Positions 33,964-43,235 of a stretch of DNA of 64,000 bases are shown here, one piece after another. Position numbers and translations under genes: made by a program. The notes under the pieces are model-generated. The model was not told the DNA's origin, did no database searches, and saw only the letters and a list, made by a program, of their open reading frames with translations. Each line of letters begins with the position of its first letter. Within the stretch, counting starts at the first letter, position 1. Origin of the DNA: Sphingobacterium multivorum (GTDB lineage: Bacteria; Bacteroidota; Bacteroidia; Sphingobacteriales; Sphingobacteriaceae); assembly GCF_900457465.1 (NCBI RefSeq), contig NZ_UAUU01000011.1, positions 744,001 to 808,000 on the forward strand, written 5' to 3'.

Positions 33964-35262
33964 ATGGTTAAGTTGAGTGATCCCGAATTGTTTCTGCATC
34001 TTAAGAATTCCATTGAAAATCAACTTGAATGGGGGGAAACAGCTCATTGGAGTACAGCTGATTTTGAAAAACTTTCGGACAAGATACAGGAGAAAACGGG
34101 AGTAATACTTAGTGTTTCTACGTTGAAGCGGATTTTTGGTAGGATTGATTACCAGAGCAAACCAGCCCTCACGACATTAAATACATTGGCGCGCTACGTT
34201 GATCATGAGGACTGGCGGGCTTTTCGGAATGCTTATGCACAGAAATATATACCGCAGGAGCAGGCATTGCATAAATCCGCTTTTGAACCAAAGGTGAAGA
34301 AAAGAAAACAGCACGGTCCTATATTTATTATCGCTATTTCATCTGTTTTCGTCCTTGTCTTGGTCGGACTTTTCGGTAATAGGTTTATTCCAAATAAGAA
34401 GCCTATTAATAATAGTGCCTTCCACTTCTCGTCGAAGACAATGCTGACAGAAGGCTTGCCAAATTCGGTCGTTTTTAATTACGATGCTTCTGCTGCAAAT
34501 GAAAACGATTCGGTATTTATTGCACAAAGTTGGGACACCAGCCGTAAGATACAGGTGGATAGAAAGGGCAAACACCATTCTGCGATTTATTATTATCCAG
34601 GTTACTTTAGAGCTAAACTGATTATTGGGAATAAAATTGTTCGAGAACATGATATACAGATTAAAACCAATGGCTGGCTAGGATTAGTAGAAGCAGCCTC
34701 GGGAAAGGAGCCTTTGTATTTCAAAAAAACTGAAATCGTGTTACCCCATGAAACTGCCATTACTCAGGAATTGTTGAATAGCTATAACGTCGACCTCCTC
34801 CCTGATGCTCCACTGGTAAGACTTTACAATCAAAAGGATATGACAGGAGTTATGACCGACAACTTTAGTTTTGAAACAGACATCAAAACAGGAGCGAGCA
34901 ATAATGGTAATAATTGCCAGCGTGTGGAAGTACTCTTACAGGCTAAAAACGATATCATCATTGTACCTTTAGTAAATACAGCCTGTATCGGTGACATAGC
35001 TCTTACAGCTGGTGGCTTTTATACGGATAGCAAACAAGATGACCTCAGTGGATTTGGCTGCGATCTTTCCAAGTGGACCAAGCTTAAAATAGTTTGTAAA
35101 AATCAGCAGGTTAAATTTTGGATCAATGATAAACCTACATACACTACGATGATTAAAAATGCACCAACTGAAATAGTTGGTCTGCAATATCGTTTTAAAG
35201 GGGCAGGTTTTGTTAGAAATACCCGTTTAAGTGGGTCGGAGAGGAAGGATATTAGTTTTTGA
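33964..35262 (+). CDS. transmembrane one-component regulator: N-terminal HTH-like domain, TM helix, lectin-like outer domain
   Basis: 432 residues. Residues about 30-92 (KTGVILSVSTLKRIFGRIDY, then TLNTLARYVDHEDWRAF) match the helix-turn-helix-like domain common at the N-terminus of Bacteroidota regulators (pattern sTLkRi.G and TLn.LAry....W..F). A basic linker KVKKRKQ (110-116) precedes one membrane helix (GPIFIIAISSVFVLVLVGLF, 119-138). The remaining 290 residues are outside; the last 180 resemble a concanavalin-type sandwich (NFSFETDIKTG, WTKLKIVCKNQQVKFWIND). This suggests direct sensing of an external sugar or protein and DNA binding from the membrane. Its stop overlaps the TlpA-like gene region. 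Confidence 0.65.
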   Translation: MVKLSDPELFLHLKNSIENQLEWGETAHWSTADFEKLSDKIQEKTGVILSVSTLKRIFGRIDYQSKPALTTLNTLARYVDHEDWRAFRNAYAQKYIPQEQALHKSAFEPKVKKRKQHGPIFIIAISSVFVLVLVGLFGNRFIPNKKPINNSAFHFSSKTMLTEGLPNSVVFNYDASAANENDSVFIAQSWDTSRKIQVDRKGKHHSAIYYYPGYFRAKLIIGNKIVREHDIQIKTNGWLGLVEAASGKEPLYFKKTEIVLPHETAITQELLNSYNVDLLPDAPLVRLYNQKDMTGVMTDNFSFETDIKTGASNNGNNCQRVEVLLQAKNDIIIVPLVNTACIGDIALTAGGFYTDSKQDDLSGFGCDLSKWTKLKIVCKNQQVKFWINDKPTYTTMIKNAPTEIVGLQYRFKGAGFVRNTRLSGSERKDISF

Positions 35263-35276
35263 TAGGTAAACCAATT

Positions 35277-36380
35277 ATGCATATGATGATACTAAAAAAG
35301 ATATTTCCTTTTTTATTTTTCTTACCGCTAGCTTGCTTGGCTCAGCAAGAAAAAGGAAAGCCTTTCGAAATACAATTTGATATCTCGGGACTTTCCAATG
35401 GCGCAAAGCTTCAATTGAATAGCTTCCAGGAAGGTGGTCGGTCCTATGACGTCATACTTAAGGATGGAAAATGTGCCATAAAAGGAACTCTAGAGGAGCC
35501 TTCTTTATATGTACTAACGGCAAAGCCCAATTTGAGGGCAGTCATCTGGATTGAACCGGCTCGCATGAAGATATTAGGCGATAGTTTACATTTTTCGGAT
35601 ATAGCGGTGCTGAATTCCAGATCACAGGCTGATGCCATCCCAATCAATAGGCAACTGGATCCCATGTGGAAAGGAGCAGCTGAGCTTGACCGAAAAATTG
35701 AAATTGAAACCGATTCGGTCCAACTGGTGGAGTTGAAAATAGCATCGGACCATTATTATCGGTCCATCAGACAGTTGAGAGTCCACAATATTTTTGATAA
35801 AACACCGTCTTATCCACTTATGCAGGAACTCTATTTCTTAAGGACATCATTGACAAGAGATTCCTTGCAGTTGGCTTTTGATAGGTTTCCTCAGAATATG
35901 AAAAAAAGTAGAACAGGACGGTTCTTAAAGGAATTTCTCCAAGCAAAGGAACTTAGAAGAGGGGATCTGGCTCCAGCTTTTATTGTCAAAGACCTTAATA
36001 ATAATGATGTGAATTTGACTGATTTTCGGGGAAAGATTGTTGTTCTCGATTTTTGGGCTGCTTGGTGTGTGCCTTGTAGAAAAAGTAATAAGAAGCTACC
36101 GATGTTGTATGCTAAATATAAAAAACGAGGTCTAGAGATCCTATCTTTTAACCTAGACACAAATAGGGAGATTTGGAAGAAAGCAGCGGTCGAAGACGGC
36201 ATATCCTGGACCAATGTGGGCGATCAGCAAGCGCTGAATAGCAAAACAGCAATTAACTATCGGGTGCAGGGATTACCAAAGGTTTATATCATTGATCGAA
36301 ATGGTTTTATCATAGATACCGGAGGATCTGGGGTGGACCTAGAACGTACTATAGAAGAATCTCTCGATCCTTTGCTTTAA
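35277..36380 (+). CDS. TlpA-like thiol-disulfide oxidoreductase with DUF4369-like N-domain
   Basis: 367 residues from the ATG at 35277 (35283 and 35286 are alternatives; a TTG at 35259 would overlap the upstream gene by 4 bases). The signal FPFLFFLPLACLAQQ could be a lipobox (LPLAC) or a simple signal peptide. Residues about 25-220 form an N-terminal domain (FEIQFDISGLSNGAKLQLNS) common in Bacteroidota TlpA proteins. The thioredoxin domain has the active site FWAAWCVPCRKSNKK (CVPC) and the cis-Pro region GLPKVYIIDRNG. It should reduce or exchange disulfides in the periplasm. It follows the membrane-bound regulator, probably cotranscribed. Confidence 0.88.
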   Translation: MHMMILKKIFPFLFFLPLACLAQQEKGKPFEIQFDISGLSNGAKLQLNSFQEGGRSYDVILKDGKCAIKGTLEEPSLYVLTAKPNLRAVIWIEPARMKILGDSLHFSDIAVLNSRSQADAIPINRQLDPMWKGAAELDRKIEIETDSVQLVELKIASDHYYRSIRQLRVHNIFDKTPSYPLMQELYFLRTSLTRDSLQLAFDRFPQNMKKSRTGRFLKEFLQAKELRRGDLAPAFIVKDLNNNDVNLTDFRGKIVVLDFWAAWCVPCRKSNKKLPMLYAKYKKRGLEILSFNLDTNREIWKKAAVEDGISWTNVGDQQALNSKTAINYRVQGLPKVYIIDRNGFIIDTGGSGVDLERTIEESLDPLL

Positions 36381-36423
36381 GATCCAGTATAAAAAATAGA
36401 GTAGGAGCCGAGGGGGAGGTTAT

Positions 36424-36452
36424 GACCTTTCCTAAATGCAGGAAAGGTCTTT
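36424..36452. terminator. hairpin between convergent TlpA-like and efflux operons
   Basis: A 10-bp perfect stem, GACCTTTCCT (36424-36433) with AGGAAAGGTC (36440-36449), encloses a 6-base loop and is followed by TTTCT on the plus side. It lies between the two convergent stops and can serve both transcripts. Confidence 0.7.
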
Positions 36453-36469
36453 CTCCAATGACGTATGTT

Positions 36470-37618
36470 TTATTCTTCTGATGTGTTCTTTAGTTGCATT
36501 AAGAGCGTGTAGGCATTTTTGCTAACGATTTTCTTCCCTTCAAAATCGCGGTAATTCAATACCTTCACTAGTCCTTTTTGAGGCTCCTCAACTGCTATTT
36601 CCGCCAGGCGATAATCGCTGTTTCCTTCCGATATGAATACATAATTTTTTCCTTCAAAGTCTACGATACTTTCTTCAGGCAGAGCGTGCCCCAACGTAGC
36701 CGTTGTTTGTATTTCAGCATTCATGTATACACCAGGTATCATATTCTGATCATATTTGTCCAAATGACAATGCACATCTGTCATGCCGGAGGGATCGACA
36801 TCTTTGCCGATCAAATGGATTTTTCCATTGTACTTTTTACTTGGGTTAGCATTGGAGTACGCCAATAGAAGCTGTCCAGGGCGAAGCTGTTCAAGATCCT
36901 TTTCATAGACTTTGAGGTTCAGATGGATATCCGTTGGATTGATCAATTCGAAGAGGATATCCGAAGGATTCACATATTTCCCGATGTTGACATTAACCTT
37001 GCTCACATACCCATCTATAGTGCTGTATACGGGAGCACTTTTTCGAATATTTCCAGCAGAAACTGTACTGGGCTGAATATGTATGAGCTCTAGCTGTTTT
37101 GCAATGGCATTCATTATAATCTGTTGACTGTTCATTTCGGCCTGAGCTTGCTGCATTACTTTATCGCTACTCGCCTGATTCTGGTTGAGTTCCTTTTGAC
37201 GTCTGAAGTCAAGCTGGGCAAAATGTAACTTTGATTGGGCCGAGAGATAATCTTGCTGAAGCTGCACAAACTGTGGATTTTCCACAACTGCTATAACATC
37301 TCCTTTTGAAACCTTCATACCAGGAAGCAGCTTGGTACTTTTTAAGTATCCTCCTAAAGGAATACTTACCGACACGAAGTTTTGAGGCGGAACATCTATT
37401 TTTCCATTGACTTTTAAGATGTTGGTTATCGGTTCGTCCGCAAGCGTTACTATTTCTAAATGCACATTTCGCAACTGGGCATCTGTTAGGGAAACCAGGT
37501 TTTCGTCTTTGGGGCCTGGTGGCGTGGAGGCTGCACTTTCCGTATTTCGATGACAAGAAATACAGAGTACAGCCAACACATAAACCATATAGTGGGATAA
37601 AAGATTTTTCGTTTTCAT
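36470..37618 (-). CDS. RND efflux periplasmic adaptor, CusB/CzcB-like
   Basis: 382 residues with a lipoprotein signal (YMVYVLAVLCISC, Cys near residue 23). Typical membrane-fusion blocks: LKVNGKIDVPPQNFVSVSIP, LPGMKVSKGDVIAVVENPQF (lipoyl half), a coiled-coil hairpin with LQQDYLSAQSKLHFAQLDFR, and APVYSTIDGYVSKVNVNIGK (second lipoyl half). It links the inner-membrane pump to the outer-membrane channel. It starts two bases after the stop of the fused pump gene, so translation is probably coupled. Confidence 0.92.
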   Translation of the reverse strand: MKTKNLLSHYMVYVLAVLCISCHRNTESAASTPPGPKDENLVSLTDAQLRNVHLEIVTLADEPITNILKVNGKIDVPPQNFVSVSIPLGGYLKSTKLLPGMKVSKGDVIAVVENPQFVQLQQDYLSAQSKLHFAQLDFRRQKELNQNQASSDKVMQQAQAEMNSQQIIMNAIAKQLELIHIQPSTVSAGNIRKSAPVYSTIDGYVSKVNVNIGKYVNPSDILFELINPTDIHLNLKVYEKDLEQLRPGQLLLAYSNANPSKKYNGKIHLIGKDVDPSGMTDVHCHLDKYDQNMIPGVYMNAEIQTTATLGHALPEESIVDFEGKNYVFISEGNSDYRLAEIAVEEPQKGLVKVLNYRDFEGKKIVSKNAYTLLMQLKNTSEE

Positions 37619-37620
37619 TT

Positions 37621-40600
37621 TTATCGATTTATCATAATGTAATGAAGCAGAATGGCATTTTCATTGAGCTGCCACAACGCATCCGTATAATTACTTTTCA
37701 GTGAGATTGCTTGGTTGACCAAAGTGACAAATTCGAGATAATCTATGGCGCCGTTTGAGAATTTTTTCTGTACGGTTTCAAAGACTATTTCAGCATTCTT
37801 GAGTCCTTCGGTTTCATATTGATCGACAATATCAAGACTGGTCTGATAGCGTTGAGAAAGCTCTTGTACTCTTTTTTTAAGCTCAAATTGTGCATTTTGC
37901 AATTCGTCGCTGGCGATGGTTTCCGCTAGACGTGCAGTCTCGATCCGAGCTCTCTGTCCTTTGGAAAATAACGGTACGGCAACACCTAACTGTACAGAAT
38001 GGAATCGCGGACTTGCGTCGTAGGTCCTGTTATCTGGACCGGTACCTTTAAAACTATTTAGATTATAGCCTAATAGCAACTCGGGGAGCAATTTAGATTT
38101 TTCAACCCTTGTTGCTTGTTCCGAGACTATTTTTTCTTGTTCCAATACCTTGAGCAAAGGATGATCGGTTATTGATAACTGACGAAATTCGATCTTTTCC
38201 ATAGAACTTAGGGTGTAGGTCTCTTCCGTATTTAGCAGCCACTGGAATTGCAATTGAAGTACCTTTATCTCATCACGTACCTGTCTTAATTGGATCGTGA
38301 TAGCTGCTTTTTGATTCTTCGCGGTTACACTTTCAAGGGCATCACTTTCACCTGCTTTTTGACGTAGAATGGTTTTGTCGAGAAAGCTGCTATACAATGA
38401 CAGTGCTTTAGTCAAAAGCTGTTCCTTTTGTTGCCAATACAGTATGTTGTAATAGGTAAGACTGACAGCCTTTTTAAGCTCAAACTCTTTGAGAGAGACT
38501 TGTAGTTGACTTATTTTCCATTCTTCGGTATAGCGGGCCCGTTGCCTTTTGTAGACCGCAGGAAAACCAAAACGTTGACTGATACTGACCTTTGTATCCT
38601 GATAGGCGCTATTGATCTGGCCATAATCCAAACTGATATCCATCTGCGGAATATCGGCAGTGGATGACCCTATTAGCGCTTTGGCATAGGCAGCTCTTAG
38701 TTTTTCAATTTTTATGTTATGGTTGTTTTGGAGAGCGAGTTCAATAGATTGATCCAAAGTAACAACAGTCTGTGCTGTTGAATTGTTTGTTGTTAAAAAA
38801 ATAAATGCAATCAAAAGAGGTGCAACATGTCGTCCTTTTAATTTATTGAGTTTAAATCCCCGTTCTATAGTTACATAAAGCAAAGGGAGAACGAATAATG
38901 TTAATAACGTTGCTATAAGCAGGCCACCAATGACAACAGTTGCCAATGGGCGTTGTACCTCAGCTCCAGCGCCATTGCTCAGTGCCATGGGGATAAAGCC
39001 CAGTGAGGCAACCGATGCGGTCATCAAAACGGGGCGCAAACGATTTTCTCCGCCATCGACAACAATGCGTACAATATTGCGGATGCCACTTTTTTGAAGC
39101 CTGTTAAATTCGGAGATCAATACGATACCATTGAGGACAGCCACGCCAAATAAGGCTATAAATCCAACCCCGGCACTGATACTAAAAGGCATTCCCCTTA
39201 GTGCCAACAGGAAAACCCCACCTATAATCGATAATGGGATAGCACTATAGATCAATAAACTTTCTTTAACAGATTTAAACGCAAGGAATAGAAGTATAAA
39301 GATTAAGGCTAAAGCAATAGGGACAGCAATCAGGAGGCGTTGTTTGGCATTATTGAGATTTTCAAAAGAACCGCCATATTTGATGGAGTATCCTGTTGGA
39401 AGTTTGATTTCCTTATCAATTTTAGCTTGTAGTTCATGGACGATACTTTGTACGTCGCGGTCTTTGATATTAAATCCGACGACAATCCGGCGTTGTGCGT
39501 TTTCACGTTGGATCTGATTTGGCCCTTGCTCAATGGCCACACGTGCCAATTGGGAAAGTGGAATTTGGTTGCCCGTAGGCGTGGGGATTAAAAGGTTACG
39601 GATATCGGTAATATTCTTTCGGTCCTTGGCGGCTAGGCGGACGACCATGTCAAAGCGTTTCTCTCCTTCGAATACCAGACCTGTACTCTGTCCAGCAAAA
39701 GCAGCATTTATGGTTCTATTTACGTCAGCAATGGAGAGTCGATGCTGGGCGATCATTGGACGGTTATAGGTTATGACGACTTGTGGAAGTCCGCCAATAG
39801 GTTCGACGTAAAGATTTTGGGCTCCTTGGACCGTTTCAATGATTTTACCTATTTGCTGAGCATGTAAGGCCAGAGAATCGAGGTTGTCTCCAAATATTTT
39901 GAGGACAACATCTTGCCGCGCCCCCGTCATCAGTTCGTTGAACCGCATTTGGACGGGGTACTGAAAGCCGGCCGTAATACCGGGTACATCCGTCAAGGCC
40001 ATACTCATTTTTGAAGCAAGTTCTGGAAATGTATGGGCCGAAGTCCATTCTTTTTTGTCTTTTAGGATAACCATCATGTCTGATGCTTCCATTGGCATAG
40101 GATCGGTTGGCACCTCGCCGCTGCCAATTTTGGTGACTACTTTTTCGACCTCAGGAAATCTGCTTTTCAGAATATGGGCAGCCTTTTGAGTGCTTTCAAT
40201 AGTCGTAGTCAGGTTACTGCCTGGAAGAACCCGCGTGTCGACCGCAAAATCTCCCTCCTCTAGTGAAGGAATAAATTCCCCGCCGAGGTGACTTAGTGTA
40301 ACTACGGCAAGTATAAAAAGCGAGATAACCAATGCAAGAATAGTCTTTGGAAGTCGGAGTACTTTGAGTAATACATGGACATAAAATTTTTCAAGTCTTT
40401 TCATCAGCCGATCCGAAAGCGAAGGTTTGCTATTTCTCGCACGGAGTAATATTGAACTCATCATCGGTATATAGGTGAGCGATAACAGGAACGCGCCTAA
40501 TAAAGCAAACGCGACTGTTTCGGCCATGGGTTTGAACATTTTGCCTTCGATTCCTTCCAATGTTAAGATGGGGAGGTAAACGATCAGGATAATGATCTGT

Positions 40601-41964
40601 CCAAAAACAGCACTGTTCATCATACGACCGGCAGATGCTGTCACCATATCATCCATTTCAGAAGCGGGCACCTTGAGCAATTCTTTGAATCGTTGCTGCT
40701 GCATAAGCTGATGCATCACAGACTCGACAATAATGACAGCCCCATCAATGATTAATCCGAAATCGAGTGCACCGAGACTCATCAGGTTACCACTCACTCC
40801 AAAGAGGTTCATCATGCAGATTGCAAATAGCATGGCTAAGGGAATGACGGAGGCTACGAGCAATCCAGCCCGTATATTGCCTAGGAAGAGTACTAGTACA
40901 AAGACGACAATTAATGCTCCTTCCAAGAGATTTGTCTGTACCGTACTGATGGCATTATTGACCATTTTGGTACGATCAAGAAAAGGTTCAATAAGGACAC
41001 CTTTAGGCAATGTTTTTCGGATTTCCTCTACCTTGGCCTTTACATCTGCAATGACTTGGCTGCTATTGGCGCCTTTTAACATCATCACGACGGCTCCAGC
41101 AACTTCACCATTGTCGTTGTAGGTCATCGCGCCATAGCGGGTTGCATAGCCAGGTTGTACTTGAGCAATGTCCCGAATGAAAATCGGCAGGTCGTTTTGC
41201 TTACCCGCAATCGCAATATTTTGGATGTCGTCAATGTTGCCGACCAGTCCTTCGCTTCGGATATAAAGGACTGTTGGTCCTTTCTCAATGTATGCGCCGC
41301 CGGTGTTTTGGTTATTGGCATTTAGTGCGTCAAAGACATCGTTGATTGTAATCCCATAGGCATTGAGTCTGTCAGGGCTGACAGCGATCTCATATTGTTT
41401 CAGCTTTCCTCCGAAACTACTGACTTCAGCTACGCCTTTGACGCCTAGCAGCTGCCTTCTGACAATCCAATCTTGGATAGTACGCAGTTCGGTTACATTA
41501 TACTTGTGCTCGTATCCCGACTGGGGTCGAACGACATATTGATAAATTTCTCCAAGACCTGTAGAAATAGGGCCCAGCTGGGGAGAACCTATGCCTGGAG
41601 GAATTTCTTGCTGTACCTGTTGCAGACGTTCAGCGACTTGTTGCCGGGCCCAATAGACATCAATGTTGTCATCGAAGACAATGGTTACAAGGGATAGCCC
41701 AAATCGCGAAAAACTCCGGATTTCCTGTAATCCAGAAATATTACTGTTGGCCTGTTCGATTGGAAAGGTGATTAATCGTTCAATATCCGTTGCACCAAAA
41801 GAAGGGGCAATAGTGATGACCTGCACCTGATTGTTGGTAATATCAGGTACAGCATCAATAGGAAGTTTGGTCACCTGATATGTGCCTATCCCGATTAATG
41901 CCAACATCAGTAGTGCTACAATGAGTTTGTTCTTTACAGAGAACTCAATGATTTTCGTAAGCAT
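37621..41964 (-). CDS. heavy-metal RND pump (CusA/CzcA) fused to a TolC-like outer-membrane channel
   Basis: 1447 residues. Residues 1 to about 1035 are a complete HME-RND transporter (LPIDAVPDITNNQVQV, GALDFGLIIDGAVIIVESV with the proton-relay acidic residues, LGGEFIPSLEEGDFAVDTRV). A second signal-like hydrophobic segment follows at about 1047-1062 (VAPLLIAFIFLTTNNSTAQ), then a TolC/OEP domain to the C-terminus (VVTLDQSIELALQNNHNIKI, and GAIDYLEFVTLVNQAISLK near the end). In most bacteria pump and channel are separate genes; fused forms are known in Bacteroidota. Substrate is probably a divalent or monovalent heavy metal ion. It forms an operon with the adaptor at 36470-37618. Confidence 0.93.
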   Translation of the reverse strand: MLTKIIEFSVKNKLIVALLMLALIGIGTYQVTKLPIDAVPDITNNQVQVITIAPSFGATDIERLITFPIEQANSNISGLQEIRSFSRFGLSLVTIVFDDNIDVYWARQQVAERLQQVQQEIPPGIGSPQLGPISTGLGEIYQYVVRPQSGYEHKYNVTELRTIQDWIVRRQLLGVKGVAEVSSFGGKLKQYEIAVSPDRLNAYGITINDVFDALNANNQNTGGAYIEKGPTVLYIRSEGLVGNIDDIQNIAIAGKQNDLPIFIRDIAQVQPGYATRYGAMTYNDNGEVAGAVVMMLKGANSSQVIADVKAKVEEIRKTLPKGVLIEPFLDRTKMVNNAISTVQTNLLEGALIVVFVLVLFLGNIRAGLLVASVIPLAMLFAICMMNLFGVSGNLMSLGALDFGLIIDGAVIIVESVMHQLMQQQRFKELLKVPASEMDDMVTASAGRMMNSAVFGQIIILIVYLPILTLEGIEGKMFKPMAETVAFALLGAFLLSLTYIPMMSSILLRARNSKPSLSDRLMKRLEKFYVHVLLKVLRLPKTILALVISLFILAVVTLSHLGGEFIPSLEEGDFAVDTRVLPGSNLTTTIESTQKAAHILKSRFPEVEKVVTKIGSGEVPTDPMPMEASDMMVILKDKKEWTSAHTFPELASKMSMALTDVPGITAGFQYPVQMRFNELMTGARQDVVLKIFGDNLDSLALHAQQIGKIIETVQGAQNLYVEPIGGLPQVVITYNRPMIAQHRLSIADVNRTINAAFAGQSTGLVFEGEKRFDMVVRLAAKDRKNITDIRNLLIPTPTGNQIPLSQLARVAIEQGPNQIQRENAQRRIVVGFNIKDRDVQSIVHELQAKIDKEIKLPTGYSIKYGGSFENLNNAKQRLLIAVPIALALIFILLFLAFKSVKESLLIYSAIPLSIIGGVFLLALRGMPFSISAGVGFIALFGVAVLNGIVLISEFNRLQKSGIRNIVRIVVDGGENRLRPVLMTASVASLGFIPMALSNGAGAEVQRPLATVVIGGLLIATLLTLFVLPLLYVTIERGFKLNKLKGRHVAPLLIAFIFLTTNNSTAQTVVTLDQSIELALQNNHNIKIEKLRAAYAKALIGSSTADIPQMDISLDYGQINSAYQDTKVSISQRFGFPAVYKRQRARYTEEWKISQLQVSLKEFELKKAVSLTYYNILYWQQKEQLLTKALSLYSSFLDKTILRQKAGESDALESVTAKNQKAAITIQLRQVRDEIKVLQLQFQWLLNTEETYTLSSMEKIEFRQLSITDHPLLKVLEQEKIVSEQATRVEKSKLLPELLLGYNLNSFKGTGPDNRTYDASPRFHSVQLGVAVPLFSKGQRARIETARLAETIASDELQNAQFELKKRVQELSQRYQTSLDIVDQYETEGLKNAEIVFETVQKKFSNGAIDYLEFVTLVNQAISLKSNYTDALWQLNENAILLHYIMINR

Positions 41965-42183
41965 AATAAATAGATTCTGTTAAATCGTAAAATAATAGCG
42001 GAAGACTTCAGCCAAGCATAGAATCGCAGCGATAAAAAAGGATGCAATTGTGACATGACAAAACTTAAACTTTTACTGACGTGAAAGTTATGGTCGGGTG
42101 GAAGTCTTCAACCGAAATAATAAGAAGTATGATGTATTAACAGAATTTGGGCGGCTGCCAAATGGAAGTTATGAATGTATCCT

Positions 42184-42531
42184 CTATAAACTGATCATTC
42201 CAAACAGCGGTATTGTTATTTTTTTCGGGTAAGGATCTATTTTTAATTTTGATAGCAGCAATTTGGGGGCACACAAAAACAGCGTTGTATGAGTTGTATG
42301 CATCATAAAAGGAAGTTTTTGATCTTTCTCATAGTCATCGTCATGTGGGTGATTCTCTAGGTGGTACCCACTGTAGTGTACGTTCAGAAAATCGACGACA
42401 GAGAGGCTTGGATTTTTTACTTTGTGCTCAAAATAATGCTCAATCAACAACGGAAATCTCAATAATTGTGAAATTTCGGTTGCCGACGCGATGTAAATCG
42501 TCAAGAAGCATATAGCCAGCAGCTTTTTCAT
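42184..42531 (-). CDS. small His/Asp-rich exported protein heading the metal-efflux operon
   Basis: 115 residues from the ATG at 42531 (MKKLLAICFLTIYIASATEI), giving a plausible signal peptide; an upstream ATG at 42582 adds 17 hydrophobic residues. The centre holds VHYSGYHLENHPHDDDYEKD and MMHTTHTTLF, a His/Asp cluster suited to bind metal ions. I do not recognise the family, though similar small proteins occur upstream of CusA-type operons in related bacteria. It lies about 220 bases upstream of the fused pump on the same strand and may be a periplasmic metal-binding accessory; this is inference. Confidence 0.6.
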   Translation of the reverse strand: MKKLLAICFLTIYIASATEISQLLRFPLLIEHYFEHKVKNPSLSVVDFLNVHYSGYHLENHPHDDDYEKDQKLPFMMHTTHTTLFLCAPKLLLSKLKIDPYPKKITIPLFGMISL

Positions 42532-42755
42532 CCTAAACAAAGCTATAAAAAATATCATTAAAATATTAATCAAACTTTTCAACGTTCTGCAGCGTTTTAT
42601 TGAAAAACAAACAAAATGATTGCTGAACCTTAAAAAATTGACTAACCTGTGAACGATATGTGCTAAAGCATAGTCACAGCCATAACAGGTTGCTTAAGGC
42701 TAGGTATAAATTTTACAATTCTTTTAACGTATTTGTTGATCAAAATTTATTTCGA

Positions 42756-43136
42756 ATGACTAAAAATACCCCCCAAAAGGTAAATGACCATCTTGCTAAT
42801 GAACGAACTTTCCTTGCTTGGATCCGGACGAGCCTAGGGATTATGGGATTCGGTTTTGTAGTTGTTAAATTTTCATTATTTATTCGTCAGATTGAGCTCA
42901 TTTTAAAAAAAGATGTAGTTGCAGGCTCACAGCATGAACATTCTGGCGCTGTTGGCGTTTCCATTGTAGTCATAGGTGCATTGACAGTTATTGTCGCTTT
43001 CTTTAAATATCGTAAAACGAACAAACAAATTGAAGCGGAAAACTTTACTCAAACTTCAAATAGCATCACGATTGTGGCTGTGTTAATTTTTGTCATAGGT
43101 ATTATTCTGAGCTGGTATCTTATCGATGGTCTTTAA
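42756..43136 (+). CDS. DUF202 (YidH-type) membrane protein
   Basis: 126 residues from the ATG at 42756; a GTG at 42660 would add a His-rich non-family tail. The family signature is at the N-terminus, DHLANERTFLAWIRTSLGIM, and three membrane helices follow (about 35-52, 72-90 and 103-122). Function of DUF202 proteins is unknown; some take part in phosphate or redox-related operons. Single gene, divergent from the metal-efflux operon, with a 12-bp inverted repeat after its stop. Confidence 0.88.
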   Translation: MTKNTPQKVNDHLANERTFLAWIRTSLGIMGFGFVVVKFSLFIRQIELILKKDVVAGSQHEHSGAVGVSIVVIGALTVIVAFFKYRKTNKQIEAENFTQTSNSITIVAVLIFVIGIILSWYLIDGL

Positions 43137-43146
43137 GGAGAAAGCG

Positions 43147-43194
43147 TTAGATCTAGTTCGCGCTGGAATGATTATTCACGCTAACTAGATCTAA
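43147..43194. terminator. 12-bp inverted repeat between convergent DUF202 and MFS genes
   Basis: TTAGATCTAGTT (43147-43158) pairs with AACTAGATCTAA (43183-43194) around a 24-base loop. It lies between two convergent genes and most likely ends both transcripts, although no long T run is present. Confidence 0.6.
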
Positions 43195-43235
43195 ATTGAC
43201 CGTGCATTCGCTATTTACGATACGGGCAAAATATA

